Program-made: the position numbers and the translations under genes
In this document: positions 32,450 through 41,015 of the stretch, piece after piece
Layout: each line of letters begins with the position of its first letter
How positions within the stretch are numbered: position 1 is the first letter of the stretch
The notes under the pieces: generated by a model
The model's input: the letters and a program-made list of their open reading frames with translations, nothing else
Database searches by the model: none
What the model was told of the DNA's origin: nothing
Source: Streptomyces sp. WM6378
GTDB taxonomy: Bacteria > Actinomycetota > Actinomycetes > Streptomycetales > Streptomycetaceae
Reading direction: 5' to 3'
Assembly: GCF_001279695.1 (NCBI RefSeq)
Contig: NZ_LGDD01000001.1
Location: 62,001 to 126,000 of the forward strand
DNA: 64,000 nt

Positions 32450-34072
32450 TCACCCGCCGGGCGAGGACGAGCCCGGCGGCGAGTACGAGGAGGAGGCCCC
32501 GCCCGTCGGGGTCTCCTCCTTGCACGTCACCTTGTACGCCCCCGGGCCGGACGACACCTTCACCGGCTGCCGCACCTCGACATGGACCTCGTTGGATCCG
32601 CTCTGCGCCGGCGACTCGGTGTGCGCCACCTGCCGGGTGCGCGGCCCGCCCGAGGGGAACGAGAGCGTCTTCCAGCCCGGATCCGACGACTGGCCGTCCT
32701 TCGTGACCCAGCGGTACTCCACATCCACCGGCGTACGCCCCACGGTGAAGACGGCGACCATCGAGGGCGCCTGGGCGTTCGGCGCCGGGCACGCACCCTC
32801 GTAACTGCCTCGCACCACCTGGAGGTTGACCTCCACCGACTGGGCGGGCGGCGACGAGGAGGACGCCGAGGGGGAGGGGCTCGGGCCGCTGGACGACGGG
32901 GAAGGGCTGCTGTTGCCGCTCGTGGCGCCGGACGTGCCGGATGCCTGGGAGGAGTGCGACACGGAAGGTGCGGGCGAGCCGCCGCTCGATGAACCCCCTG
33001 TGCCGCCCTGCCCGCTGTCCCGCATCAGCGCGTACACCAGCCCGCCGAGCGCGAGCAGCAGCACCAGGATCCCGGCGAGCAGGACCGCCCCGGTGTGTCG
33101 GGAGGGCTCGGCGCCCCGCGTCGCCGTCGTGCCGCCACCGGGAGTGGCCGCGGGAAACGGCATCACGGGCGTCGGCGGCATGCCCGGAGCTCCGGTTGTT
33201 ACCGTCGTCGCCTCGGACCTTCCCAGCGGGGCCCGCACCGAGCCGCCCGCCGCCACCACCCGCAACTGGTGCTCGGCCTCCTCGCCCGCCCACCGCTCGG
33301 CCGGGTCCTTGCGCAGCAGCCCCTCGATCACCGGCGTCAGCGGGCCCGCCCGGCGCGGCGGGGGCAGCGCGTCGTCCACCACCGCCCGCAGCGTGGACAG
33401 CGGGGTGTCCTGCCGGAACGGCGAGTTGCCCTCGACCGCCGCGTACAGGAGCACGCCGAGGGACCACAGGTCGGAAGCCGGACCCGGCGTGCGCCCCAAC
33501 GCCCGTTCGGGGGCCAGGAATTCGGGCGAGCCGACGACCTCGCCGGTCATGGTGAGCGTCTGTGTCCCCGCCACCATGGCGATGCCGAAGTCGGTCAGGA
33601 CCACCCGGCCGTCGTTGGCGAGCAGCACGTTCGCCGGCTTCACATCGCGGTGCAGCACCCCCGCCTCATGGGCGGCCCGCAGCGCCGCGACCACCTCGGC
33701 GCCGATGCGCGCGGTGCGCTGCGGGCCCAGCGGGCCCTCCGCGTCCAGGACGTCGGACAGCGCGAGGCCGCGCACCAGCTCCATGACGATCCATGGGCGG
33801 CCGTCCTCGGTGGCCACGTCGTACACGGTCACCACGTTGCGGTGCGAGATCCGGGCCGCCGCCCAGGCCTCCCGCTCCAGGCGCGCGTACAGCCGCCGCA
33901 CCTCGGGGGAGTCCAGGGAGGGCGGGGCCAGGACCTCCTTGACGGCGACCTCGCGGCCCAGGACCTCGTCCCGCGCGCGCCACACGACGCCCATGCCGCC
34001 CCGGCCGAGCGGTGAGAGGAGCCGGTAGCGCCCCGCGATCAATCGCTGTTCACTGCCCGGCACTTCGCTCAC
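32450..34072 (-). CDS. Membrane Ser/Thr protein kinase (PASTA-less)
   Basis: 540 residues from the GTG at 34072. The Hanks-type kinase domain covers about residues 10-275: YRLLSPLGRGGMGVVWRARD (Gly loop), VAVKEV (Lys), VLHRDVKPANVLL (catalytic loop), LTDFGIAMVAG (DFG), GSPEFLAPE. A juxtamembrane region of about 55 residues precedes one helix (AVLLAGILVLLLALGGLVYA). Outside the cell comes a Ser/Gly/Pro-rich linker and a domain of about 110 residues with two or three Cys (LQVVRGSYEGACPAPN) that is not PASTA and that I do not recognise. The external part probably senses a wall or solute signal. Confidence 0.88.
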   Translation of the reverse strand: MSEVPGSEQRLIAGRYRLLSPLGRGGMGVVWRARDEVLGREVAVKEVLAPPSLDSPEVRRLYARLEREAWAAARISHRNVVTVYDVATEDGRPWIVMELVRGLALSDVLDAEGPLGPQRTARIGAEVVAALRAAHEAGVLHRDVKPANVLLANDGRVVLTDFGIAMVAGTQTLTMTGEVVGSPEFLAPERALGRTPGPASDLWSLGVLLYAAVEGNSPFRQDTPLSTLRAVVDDALPPPRRAGPLTPVIEGLLRKDPAERWAGEEAEHQLRVVAAGGSVRAPLGRSEATTVTTGAPGMPPTPVMPFPAATPGGGTTATRGAEPSRHTGAVLLAGILVLLLALGGLVYALMRDSGQGGTGGSSSGGSPAPSVSHSSQASGTSGATSGNSSPSPSSSGPSPSPSASSSSPPAQSVEVNLQVVRGSYEGACPAPNAQAPSMVAVFTVGRTPVDVEYRWVTKDGQSSDPGWKTLSFPSGGPRTRQVAHTESPAQSGSNEVHVEVRQPVKVSSGPGAYKVTCKEETPTGGASSSYSPPGSSSPGG

Positions 34073-34364
34073 TGGCGAGCCCCCCCATCCGCGGCGGAGA
34101 AACCCTTCCAAGTTAGCTCAGGGCCGGGCCGCTGCCGCCCCCTTGAACGGCAATCCGTACCCAGTACGAACACAGGTCGCGACTCTGTGTGATGACCAGT
34201 CAGTGATCTGTCCAACTCGCCCTGGAATCAGCGGTATTCGGAGCGTAGTTGTCAACCTGGGGCCCCTCAAGGTGAATCCTGTCACCGGGATACACGAGTG
34301 TGATGCGGGGGCGATAGGGTTAACCTGCCCGGGGCCGGGTGCCCTCGTACGGGTGGGGAGTGAC

Positions 34365-34628
34365 ATGGAACAGATAACAGTGCGCAGCAGGGCGCGAGTG
34401 CCTGCCATCACGTGCGGGAGCAGTGCGACCAGCTCGCGGCTCGACCGCCACCTCTCGGTGCTCGGCGGCCCTGCCGTCCCGCAGCGCGAGGCGGCCGAGG
34501 CGACGTTGCTGATGCGCGAGCTGACCTCGCGTGACGTTGCGCACACCCGCAAGAGCAAGACCGCTCGCGTTTCGCTCTTCGCGCCGCTGCGGCGGCTGCG
34601 CCGCTCGCTCTTCGGCAGCCGCGGCTGA
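34365..34628 (+). CDS. Small basic protein conserved in Streptomyces
   Basis: 87 residues from the ATG at 34365 with GGGGAG upstream. Highlights are MEQITVRSRARVPAITCGSS, the middle RLDRHLSVLGGPAVPQREAA, and a very basic end with two Arg/Leu helical turns (LFAPLRRLRRSLFGSRG). It is soluble, with no signal peptide. I recognise the family as widespread in Streptomyces without known function. The last five residues, FGSRG, fit the bare F-x-S-x-x pattern but the rest is unlike FxsA. Divergent from the kinase gene. Confidence 0.7.
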   Translation: MEQITVRSRARVPAITCGSSATSSRLDRHLSVLGGPAVPQREAAEATLLMRELTSRDVAHTRKSKTARVSLFAPLRRLRRSLFGSRG

Positions 34629-34657
34629 ACCCACCCCCGACTCCGAGCGCCCCGCGT

Positions 34658-35854
34658 TCAGGCGATCACGCCGTCCCGGCGCAACTCTGCCAACTGCTCG
34701 TCCGTCATTCCCAGGGCCCGCAGTGTTGCGCAGGTGTGCTCGCCGAGCGCGGGCACCGCACCCATTCGCGCCTCCTGACTGCCGCCCAGATTGATGGGCG
34801 GCAGCAGCGCCCTCAGCGGCCCCACCGGTGATTCCACCTCCCGCCAGCGGCTCCGTGCCGCCAGTTGCGGATGCGCGGCCACGTCCTCGACCGAGTTGAG
34901 CCGGGCGCAGGCGATCCCCGCCGACTCCAGCCGCTCGACCGCTTCGGCCGCCGTGAGCCCGGCCAGCGCCTGCGCCACCAGCTCGTCGGTCTTCGTCCGG
35001 TGCGTGACCCTCGCCGCATTGGTGGCGAAAGCGGGATCGTCCGCCAACTCCGGCTGCTCCAGGACCAGTTGGGCGAGCCGGCGCCATTCCCGGTCGTTCT
35101 GCACCGAGAGCAGCAGCTGCCCGCCGTCGGCCGTGGGATAGGCGTCGTACGGCGCGATCACGGCGTGCGCGACGCCGGTGCGCGCCGGTTCGGTGCCCCC
35201 GTGCATCACATGGTGCAGCGGATGCCCGAGCCATTCGGCGAGCGCCTCCAGCATGGAGATCTCCACCGGCCCGCCGCGTCCCGTCGTGCCACGACGCACC
35301 AGGGCCGCCAGGACGCCCGAGAAGGCATACATGGCGGCCGCGATGTCGGCGGCCGGGATCCCGGCCTTGACGGGCTGCTCGGGCGTCCCGGTGACCGACA
35401 CAAGACCCGCCTCGCACTGCACCAGCATGTCGTAGGCCCGCTTGTGCGCGTACGGGCCTTCGGAGCCGTAACCCGATATGTCCACGGCGACGAGCTTCGG
35501 GTGCGCCGCGCACAGGGTCGCCGCGTCCAGGCCGAGCCGGGCCGCGGCGCCGTGCGCGAGGTTCTGCACGAAGACGTCGGCGTCCGCGATCAGCCGGCGC
35601 AGTACGTCCAGGCCGCGCGGGTCCTTCAGGTCGAGGGCCACCGACTCCTTGCCCCGGTTGCACCACACGAAGTGCGAGGCGAGACCGCGGGCCGCGGTGT
35701 CGTAGGCGCGGGCGAAGTCGCCGCCGTCGGTGCGCTCGACCTTGATGACGCGGGCCCCCAGATCGGCGAGCTGGCGGGTCGCGAACGGCGCCGAGACGGC
35801 CTGTTCGACGGCGACGACGGTGATGCCCGCGAGGGGCAGCGGCTGAGTGCTCAT
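34658..35854 (-). CDS. Class III CoA-transferase (CaiB/BaiF)
   Basis: 398 residues. PLPLAGITVVAVEQAVSAPF, ATRQLADLGARVIKVER, then DLKDPRGLDVLRRLIADADV and FVQNLAHGAAARLGLD are the conserved CoA-binding half of the intertwined family III fold. GIPAADIAAAMYAFSGVLAA carries the Asp that forms the acyl-anhydride. The enzyme transfers CoA between carboxylic acids; the substrate (for example a carnitine-like, formyl or aryl acid) is not readable. Single gene, convergent with the 87-residue protein. Confidence 0.88.
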   Translation of the reverse strand: MSTQPLPLAGITVVAVEQAVSAPFATRQLADLGARVIKVERTDGGDFARAYDTAARGLASHFVWCNRGKESVALDLKDPRGLDVLRRLIADADVFVQNLAHGAAARLGLDAATLCAAHPKLVAVDISGYGSEGPYAHKRAYDMLVQCEAGLVSVTGTPEQPVKAGIPAADIAAAMYAFSGVLAALVRRGTTGRGGPVEISMLEALAEWLGHPLHHVMHGGTEPARTGVAHAVIAPYDAYPTADGGQLLLSVQNDREWRRLAQLVLEQPELADDPAFATNAARVTHRTKTDELVAQALAGLTAAEAVERLESAGIACARLNSVEDVAAHPQLAARSRWREVESPVGPLRALLPPINLGGSQEARMGAVPALGEHTCATLRALGMTDEQLAELRRDGVIA

Positions 35855-35902
35855 AGCCGTACCTATCGCGTACGGGCCGCCCTTGTCACCCCTTGGCGCT
35901 GA

Positions 35903-36685
35903 TCAGCGGCCCGAACTCGCGTAGCGGCGTACCGCGAGCGGCACGAAGATCAGCAGCAGGAAGGCGCACCAGGCGAGCGAGCCCGCGACCGGGTGGGCGA
36001 CCGGCCAGGCGGCGTCCGGGGCGGGCGAGGCGTTGCCGCAGAGGTCACGGACGGCGGAGGCGACCGCGCTGATCGGGTTCCACTCGGCGATCGTGCGCAG
36101 CCAGCCGGGGAGCTGGTCGGTGGGGATGTACGCGTTGGAGAGCAGCGGCAGGATGAACGTTGCCGAGCCGAGCTGCCCGGCGGCCTCCTCGCTCTGGGTG
36201 AGCAGGCCGAGGAACGAGCCCATCCAGGTCGTCGCCAGGCGGAGCAGCATCAGGAGCCCGAAGGCGCCGAGCGCGCCGAGCGGCCCGGTCTCGATCCGCC
36301 AGCCCACCGCGAGGCCCACGAGCATCAGCGGGATCATGCCGAGCGCGGTCGTCAGCAGATCGGCCGCGCTCTGGCCGACCGGCACCGCGGCCCGGCTCAT
36401 CGGCAGGGTGCGGAGCCGGTCCATCACGCCGCGGTGGGAGTCCTGCGCGGCCTGGAACATTCCGGTCATCAGGCCGTTGGCGGCGGTGGCCACCAGGAGG
36501 CCGGGCACCAGATAGGCCCGGTACTGCTCGCCCGGCATGGCTAGCGCGCTGCCGAAGACGTAGCCGAAGAACAACAGCATCGTGATCGGCATGGTCTGGG
36601 TGAGGATCAGCACGCCGGGCGCGTGCTTGATGCGCTGGAGCTGGCGGCCGAGAAGGGCCGTGCTGTCGTACGCGAGCGAACTCAT
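35903..36685 (-). CDS. ABC-2 type exporter permease (DrrB-like)
   Basis: 260 residues with six helices; opens with a cytoplasmic stretch (LLGRQLQRIKHAPGVLILTQ) and the coupling segment TMPITMLLFFGYVFGSAL. RGVMDRLRTLPMSRAAVPVG is the typical DrrB signature of daunorubicin-type exporters, as is WNPISAVASAVRDLCGN near the end. Its start overlaps the stop of the ATPase gene (ATGA). With that gene it forms a two-component drug or lipid exporter. Confidence 0.88.
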   Translation of the reverse strand: MSSLAYDSTALLGRQLQRIKHAPGVLILTQTMPITMLLFFGYVFGSALAMPGEQYRAYLVPGLLVATAANGLMTGMFQAAQDSHRGVMDRLRTLPMSRAAVPVGQSAADLLTTALGMIPLMLVGLAVGWRIETGPLGALGAFGLLMLLRLATTWMGSFLGLLTQSEEAAGQLGSATFILPLLSNAYIPTDQLPGWLRTIAEWNPISAVASAVRDLCGNASPAPDAAWPVAHPVAGSLAWCAFLLLIFVPLAVRRYASSGR

Positions 36686-37644
36686 GTCACAAGCTCCTTG
36701 CGGGAGTTGGCGGTGTCGGTGAGGCGCAGGAACACCTCGTCGAGGGTGGGCGGGCGCAGGCTCGCGTCGAGGATCGGAACCCCGGCCGCGTCCAGTTCGC
36801 GTACGACGCGGGGCAAGGTGAGCGATGGGTCCATGGAGACCGCGCCCACCGTCCGCTCGGCGGCGTCGAGCTGCGGCTCGGCTCCGGTCAACCGGTCGAG
36901 AACGGCGGCGGCCTGAGCCATTGCCGTCTCACTGGCGACCGCCACCTGTGCGTACGAGCCGATCCTGGCCTTGAGCTCGGCGGGGGTGCCGGTGACCGCG
37001 GCCCGGCCCTGGTCGATCAGGACGATGTCGTCGGCGAGCTGATCGGCTTCCTCCAGGTACTGGGTGGTGAGCAGCACGGTCGTGCCCTCGGCCGTCAGGG
37101 CGCGCACGGCGGCCCAGATCTGGTTGCGGCTGGCTGGGTCGAGCCCGGTGGTGGGCTCGTCGAGGAACAGCACCCGGGGGCGGGTGAGCAGGCTCGCGGC
37201 GAGGTCGAGGCGGCGCCGCATGCCGCCGGAGTACGTGCCCGCCGCCCGGTCGGCGGCTTCCAGCAGGTCGAACTGGCCGAGGAGTTCGGCCGCGCGCTCG
37301 CGTCCGGCCGTGCCGCGCATGCCGTGCAGCTTGGCGAACAGCTGGAGGTTCTGCCGCCCGGTCAGCTCGACGTCCACCGAGGTCGACTGGCCGGTCACGC
37401 CGATCTGCCGGCGCACCGCGTCCTGCTCGCGCACCACGTCGTGCCCGGCCACCCGCGCCGAGCCCGCGTCCGGCGCGAGCAGCGTCGTCAGGAGGCGCAC
37501 CGCCGTCGTCTTGCCGGCGCCGTTGGGGCCGAGCACCCCGCAGACGGTGCCTTCGGCGACCGCGAGATCGAGGCCGCGCAGTGCGTGGACGTCACCGAAG
37601 CGCTTCTCCAGACCTTCACTAAGTACAGCGTACGTAGTTGTCAT
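36682..37644 (-). CDS. ABC exporter ATPase (DrrA-like)
   Basis: 320 residues from the ATG at 37644 (GGTGAG upstream); an ATG four codons earlier is possible. Walker A GVLGPNGAGKTTAVRLL, Q-loop, signature YSGGMRRRLDLA, Walker B RVLFLDEPTTGLDP and the H-loop TTQYLEEAD are all present. A C-terminal DrrA extension of about 80 residues follows. It powers the coupled permease. Expression is probably repressed by the divergent TetR through the palindrome upstream. Confidence 0.9.
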   Translation of the reverse strand: MTTTYAVLSEGLEKRFGDVHALRGLDLAVAEGTVCGVLGPNGAGKTTAVRLLTTLLAPDAGSARVAGHDVVREQDAVRRQIGVTGQSTSVDVELTGRQNLQLFAKLHGMRGTAGRERAAELLGQFDLLEAADRAAGTYSGGMRRRLDLAASLLTRPRVLFLDEPTTGLDPASRNQIWAAVRALTAEGTTVLLTTQYLEEADQLADDIVLIDQGRAAVTGTPAELKARIGSYAQVAVASETAMAQAAAVLDRLTGAEPQLDAAERTVGAVSMDPSLTLPRVVRELDAAGVPILDASLRPPTLDEVFLRLTDTANSRKELVT

Positions 37645-37680
37645 GCGGCTCACCATAGCGCACTACGTACGGCGTACGTA
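37623..37680. promoter_or_regulatory. TetR operator region between the exporter and its regulator
   Basis: TACGTACG-G-CGTACGTA at 37664-37680 is a perfect 17-base palindrome with one central base. A related element, GCGTACGTAGTTG, lies at 37628-37640, and the same GCGTACGTA recurs at 37672-37680, so two operator copies probably span both start regions. Confidence 0.65.
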
Positions 37681-37708
37681 ACTACGATGGGGGGCGAGGT
37701 GATGATCC

Positions 37709-38416
37709 ATGGCAGGGCGACCTGCTGAACCAGAAGTGATCTGGGCGCGCCCCGAGCGCGCCGGACGGGGCCCCAGGCCCGCATTCAGCCGTGCCGACAT
37801 CGCGGCCGCCGCCGTGCGGATCGCGGACGCGGACGGCATCGACGCGGTCTCCATGCGCCGTGTCGCGGCCGAGCTCGGCTGCGGAACCATGTCGCTGTAC
37901 AACTACGTGCCGTGCAAGGAGGACCTGTACGAGCTGATGGTGGACGCGGTCAGCGCCGAGTACGAGCTGAGCGACCCGACCGGGGACTGGCGGGCCGACA
38001 TGCTGGGCCTCGCCCATCAGACCCGGGCGCTGATGCACCGCCACCCGTGGGTGCCGGGCCTCATGTCCCCGGTGTACGGCTTCAGCCCGAACGCGCTGCG
38101 GTACCTGGAGCACTGCATGACCGTCCTGGATCCGCTGGAGGCGAAGTACGGCACGAAGATGGAGCTGGTCGCCTCGGTGACCGGCGTCGTCACCACCTAC
38201 GTCGCCAACGAGATCGCCACCGCCGAGCGCACCCGGTCGCTGCCCTGGTCGGCGGAGCAGGAGCACGGGGTGCGGATCGGCTACCTCCTGAGCCAGGTCT
38301 CCACGGGCCGCTACCCGCGCCTGGCCGCCGCGTTCGCGGAGGACTCGGGGCCCATCGACCTGGACGCGGTCTTCGAGCGGGCGCTGGGCCGGACGCTCGA
38401 CGGGTTCGGCAAGTAG
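37709..38416 (+). CDS. TetR family regulator of the DrrAB-like exporter
   Basis: 235 residues; ATG 37709 with GGGGGGCGAGG upstream. A basic N-terminal tail precedes the helix-turn-helix (AFSRADIAAAAVRIADADGI, then VSMRRVAAELGCGTMSLYNY). The C-terminal part has TetR_C features (DWRADMLGLAHQTRALMHRH, HPWVPGLMSPVYG). Divergent from the ABC exporter with paired palindromes between them, the usual arrangement for drug-responsive repression. Confidence 0.88.
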   Translation: MAGRPAEPEVIWARPERAGRGPRPAFSRADIAAAAVRIADADGIDAVSMRRVAAELGCGTMSLYNYVPCKEDLYELMVDAVSAEYELSDPTGDWRADMLGLAHQTRALMHRHPWVPGLMSPVYGFSPNALRYLEHCMTVLDPLEAKYGTKMELVASVTGVVTTYVANEIATAERTRSLPWSAEQEHGVRIGYLLSQVSTGRYPRLAAAFAEDSGPIDLDAVFERALGRTLDGFGK

Positions 38417-38463
38417 CGGGGGGCGGATTTCCGGCTCGGCCCCGGCCCGTGCAGGATGGCCCC

Positions 38464-38997
38464 ATGACCGAGATCCACACCCCCCGCCTCCTCCTGCGCC
38501 GCTGGACCGACGACGACCTCGTCCCCATGTCGGAGATCAACGCCGACCCGGAGGTCATGCGCTGGATCGGCGACGGCTCGGTCCGCGATCTTGAGCGGAC
38601 CGCCGCGGACATCGAGCGCTGGGAGGACGAGTGGGACGACGAGGGCTTCGGGCTCTTCGCCGTCGAGCTCCTCGGCTCCGGCGAGATGATCGGCTTCACC
38701 GGCCTGTCCGTGCCGTACTTCCTGCCCGAGGCGGCCCACGAGGTGGAGATCGGCTGGCGGCTCGGCCGGCCGTTCTGGGGTCAGGGGTACGCGTCCGAAG
38801 CGGCTCACGCCTCGCTGGAGTTCGCGCTCCAGGACCGCGGGCTCGACCGGGTCATCAGCATCTCCCGGGTGGGCAACGACGCCTCCGAGAACGTGATGCG
38901 CAAGCTCGGCATGAAGCTGGAGCGCGAGACGACGCACCCCGAGTTCGGGCACGCGCTCAACATCCACTCCATCGACCTGACGGAGTATCAGGCCTGA
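38464..38997 (+). CDS. GNAT acetyltransferase (RimJ/RimL type)
   Basis: 177 residues from the ATG at 38464. TPRLLLRRWTDDDLVPMSEI and MRWIGDGSVRDLERT open the fold, EIGWRLGRPFWGQGYASEAA is the acetyl-CoA loop typical of RimJ/RimL enzymes, and VISISRVGNDASENVMRKLG completes it. Substrate unknown (often an aminoglycoside-like small molecule or a protein N-terminus). Follows the TetR gene by 47 bases and may share its transcript. Confidence 0.88.
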   Translation: MTEIHTPRLLLRRWTDDDLVPMSEINADPEVMRWIGDGSVRDLERTAADIERWEDEWDDEGFGLFAVELLGSGEMIGFTGLSVPYFLPEAAHEVEIGWRLGRPFWGQGYASEAAHASLEFALQDRGLDRVISISRVGNDASENVMRKLGMKLERETTHPEFGHALNIHSIDLTEYQA

Positions 38998-39019
38998 GGC
39001 CGAGGGCCCGCGGCCCTGT

Positions 39020-40225
39020 TCAGATCAGGGCGAACTGGCCCCCGGGTCCCTCCTCGTGGTGATCGAGTACGGACGCGGGATGCCGCGCCCCGTCCGGCAC
39101 GGGCAGTACACCGGCCGCGCGCAGCTCGCCGCGCGTCACCGGCTCCGTGATCGCGTCCGTCAACTCGGCCTGCTGTGCACGCAGTTCGCCGAGCAAGGCG
39201 AGCACTGTGATCAGTTCGAGCAGGTCCGAGGTCCACTCCTGGGGCCAGGCGGCCGGGCCGACCGCGCCCGGCGTGCCGGGCTCGGCGGCCTCAGTGCGCC
39301 GCTGGAACCACAGATCGAGGATCCGCACCCCGCAGACCTCGAACTCCCACGCCCGGGACGGCACCGGCGAGATGCGGCCGCCGTCGCCCACGTGCAGGGT
39401 CTCGTTCTCGGCGTCGTAGCGCAGTTCGTGCGGGCGGGCCGGGAGCGCCGCCCGCACATAGGGCCGCCGCCCGCCGGGCAGCCGCGGCTTCTCGCCGCCG
39501 CGCGCTCCGCGCACCATGAGGGCGCCCATCCGGCGCCCCAACTCGACGCCCGTGGGCCAGAGTTGGGGATCCCGCGGCAACGGCACCACGCACCCCGCGG
39601 CGCTCGGACGGGCGGCCGCCGCGGCCCAGGCGAGCACGTCGTGCGGGGTGACCTCGCATCCGTACGCCTTCGTGAGGAAGGGGAGCAGGCCCGGCGCGAG
39701 GTTCGGTTCGCGGCCGCCCGGGCGGCGGTACAGCGGGCGGATGCGGCCGGGGCGCCCGGCGGGGGAGCGGCCGTCGGGCAGCACGGCCGAGACGGTCAGC
39801 GCGGGCCCGGCGTCCTTCGGCACGTACCCCTGCTCCACCACGAAGAGCTGCTGCTCGTCCGCCACCCGCCACAGCTCGGGCCGGGCGGCGTCGATCAGGC
39901 GCTGGTCCGCTATCAGCCACTGCTCGTCGAAGGGCCCGCACCGGATGCGGACCGGAGCCGGGCAAGGGCCCCGCTCCTGCGCGAACGGGCCGGTTCCACC
40001 GGTGCGGCCGGGAAGGGCGGCCACGGAAGTCCGGAGCGTACGCGAGCGGGTCGGGCCGAACAGCCGCTCCCGCTCGGCCCCTTCGGAGCGTACGAGCAGA
40101 TCCCAGCGGGAGCGCAGGGTGCGCTCGTCCGGGGCCACCACCCAGTCGCGCCCCAGCCGCAGCGCGGCCACCGACCAGGGCATCAGGTCGTCGAGGAGAG
40201 GCACGTCATCGCTCACAGCCAGCAT
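39020..40225 (-). CDS. Protein resembling the C-terminal part of type ISP restriction-modification enzymes
   Basis: 401 residues from the ATG at 40225 (GTG 40216 is an alternative). VPLLDDLMPWSVAALRLGRD, IRCGPFDEQWLIADQRLIDA, RPELWRVADEQQLFVVEQG and WDFEV-like RAWEFEVCGVRILDLWFQRR match my memory of Streptomyces proteins annotated as type ISP restriction/modification enzymes. There is no methyltransferase SAM loop, no NPPY motif and no helicase, so only the target-recognition or C-terminal part is represented. Whether it binds DNA is not known. Lies 14 bases after the GntR gene on the same strand. Confidence 0.5.
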   Translation of the reverse strand: MLAVSDDVPLLDDLMPWSVAALRLGRDWVVAPDERTLRSRWDLLVRSEGAERERLFGPTRSRTLRTSVAALPGRTGGTGPFAQERGPCPAPVRIRCGPFDEQWLIADQRLIDAARPELWRVADEQQLFVVEQGYVPKDAGPALTVSAVLPDGRSPAGRPGRIRPLYRRPGGREPNLAPGLLPFLTKAYGCEVTPHDVLAWAAAAARPSAAGCVVPLPRDPQLWPTGVELGRRMGALMVRGARGGEKPRLPGGRRPYVRAALPARPHELRYDAENETLHVGDGGRISPVPSRAWEFEVCGVRILDLWFQRRTEAAEPGTPGAVGPAAWPQEWTSDLLELITVLALLGELRAQQAELTDAITEPVTRGELRAAGVLPVPDGARHPASVLDHHEEGPGGQFALI

Positions 40226-40239
40226 GCTAGTGAGTGCTC

Positions 40240-40992
40240 TCAGCGCGCCTCGACCGTCACCGAGAACGAGAAGCGGTCGCCGCGGTAGTGGATCCGGGCC
40301 ACATCGACGACCTGGCCCTTTCCGTCGTACGTCACGCCCGTGTAGTGCAGGATCGGCGAGAGCAGCGGGACCTGGAGCAGTTCGGCGGTCACCGGGTCCG
40401 CCAGGCGGGCCTCCACCGTGTCCGTGATGCGCGCGATGTCCACCCCGACCGCGTCCCGCAGCACCTTGGTCATCGGCCAGCGCTCCAGATCCGCGAGGTC
40501 GATCGCGGCGGCCACCTCCGGACGCACCGCGTTGTGGGCCCAGTTGGTCGGCTCGCCGCTCTCGTCGTCGCACCGCAGCCGCCGGTACGTCACGACCTCG
40601 GGGCAGCCGGGAAAGTGCTCGGCGAGGTCTCCGGGGACCGGCTCCGGGCCGTGGCCCAGGATCGTGGTGCGCTCGCCCGACTGCTGGGCCACGATCGCGT
40701 CGATCGAGCCGAGCAGCCGGACCGGGGACGCCCGCCGGGCGGCCGGCTCGATGAACGTTCCGCGCCGCCGGTGCCTGCTGATCAGGCCCTCCTCCTCCAG
40801 CTCCTTGAGTGCCTGACGCATCGTCAGAACGCTCACCCCGTAGTGCGCCGCGAGCTGCTCCTCGGTGGGCAGGCGCAGCGAGGCGTCGGGGGAGCGGCCC
40901 AGTATCGAGGCGCGCAGCGACTGGGAGACCTGGTACCAGAGCGGCAGCTTCCGGTTCAGGACCAGGGAGTCGGGTGCGAAGGAGGAGGTCAC
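40240..40992 (-). CDS. GntR family regulator with UTRA domain (HutC type)
   Basis: 250 residues. The winged helix (LPLWYQVSQSLRASILGRSP, LRLPTEEQLAAHYGVSVLTM, RQALKELEEEGLISRHRRRG) is followed by a UTRA ligand domain (PGCPEVVTYRRLRCDDESGE, LLQVPLLSPILHYTGVTYDG, VARIHYRGDRFSFSVTVEA). The gene begins 24 bases downstream of the hmgA stop and in the same direction, so it may be co-transcribed with hmgA and respond to an aromatic or amino acid metabolite. Confidence 0.88.
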   Translation of the reverse strand: MTSSFAPDSLVLNRKLPLWYQVSQSLRASILGRSPDASLRLPTEEQLAAHYGVSVLTMRQALKELEEEGLISRHRRRGTFIEPAARRASPVRLLGSIDAIVAQQSGERTTILGHGPEPVPGDLAEHFPGCPEVVTYRRLRCDDESGEPTNWAHNAVRPEVAAAIDLADLERWPMTKVLRDAVGVDIARITDTVEARLADPVTAELLQVPLLSPILHYTGVTYDGKGQVVDVARIHYRGDRFSFSVTVEAR

Positions 40993-41015
40993 AGGGATTC
41001 CGTATCAGGTGGTGC

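Noticed and set aside
37912..38463. Upstream extension of the GNAT frame through the TetR gene
   Set aside because: The TetR frame is clearly the real one there; the GNAT begins at the ATG at 38464.
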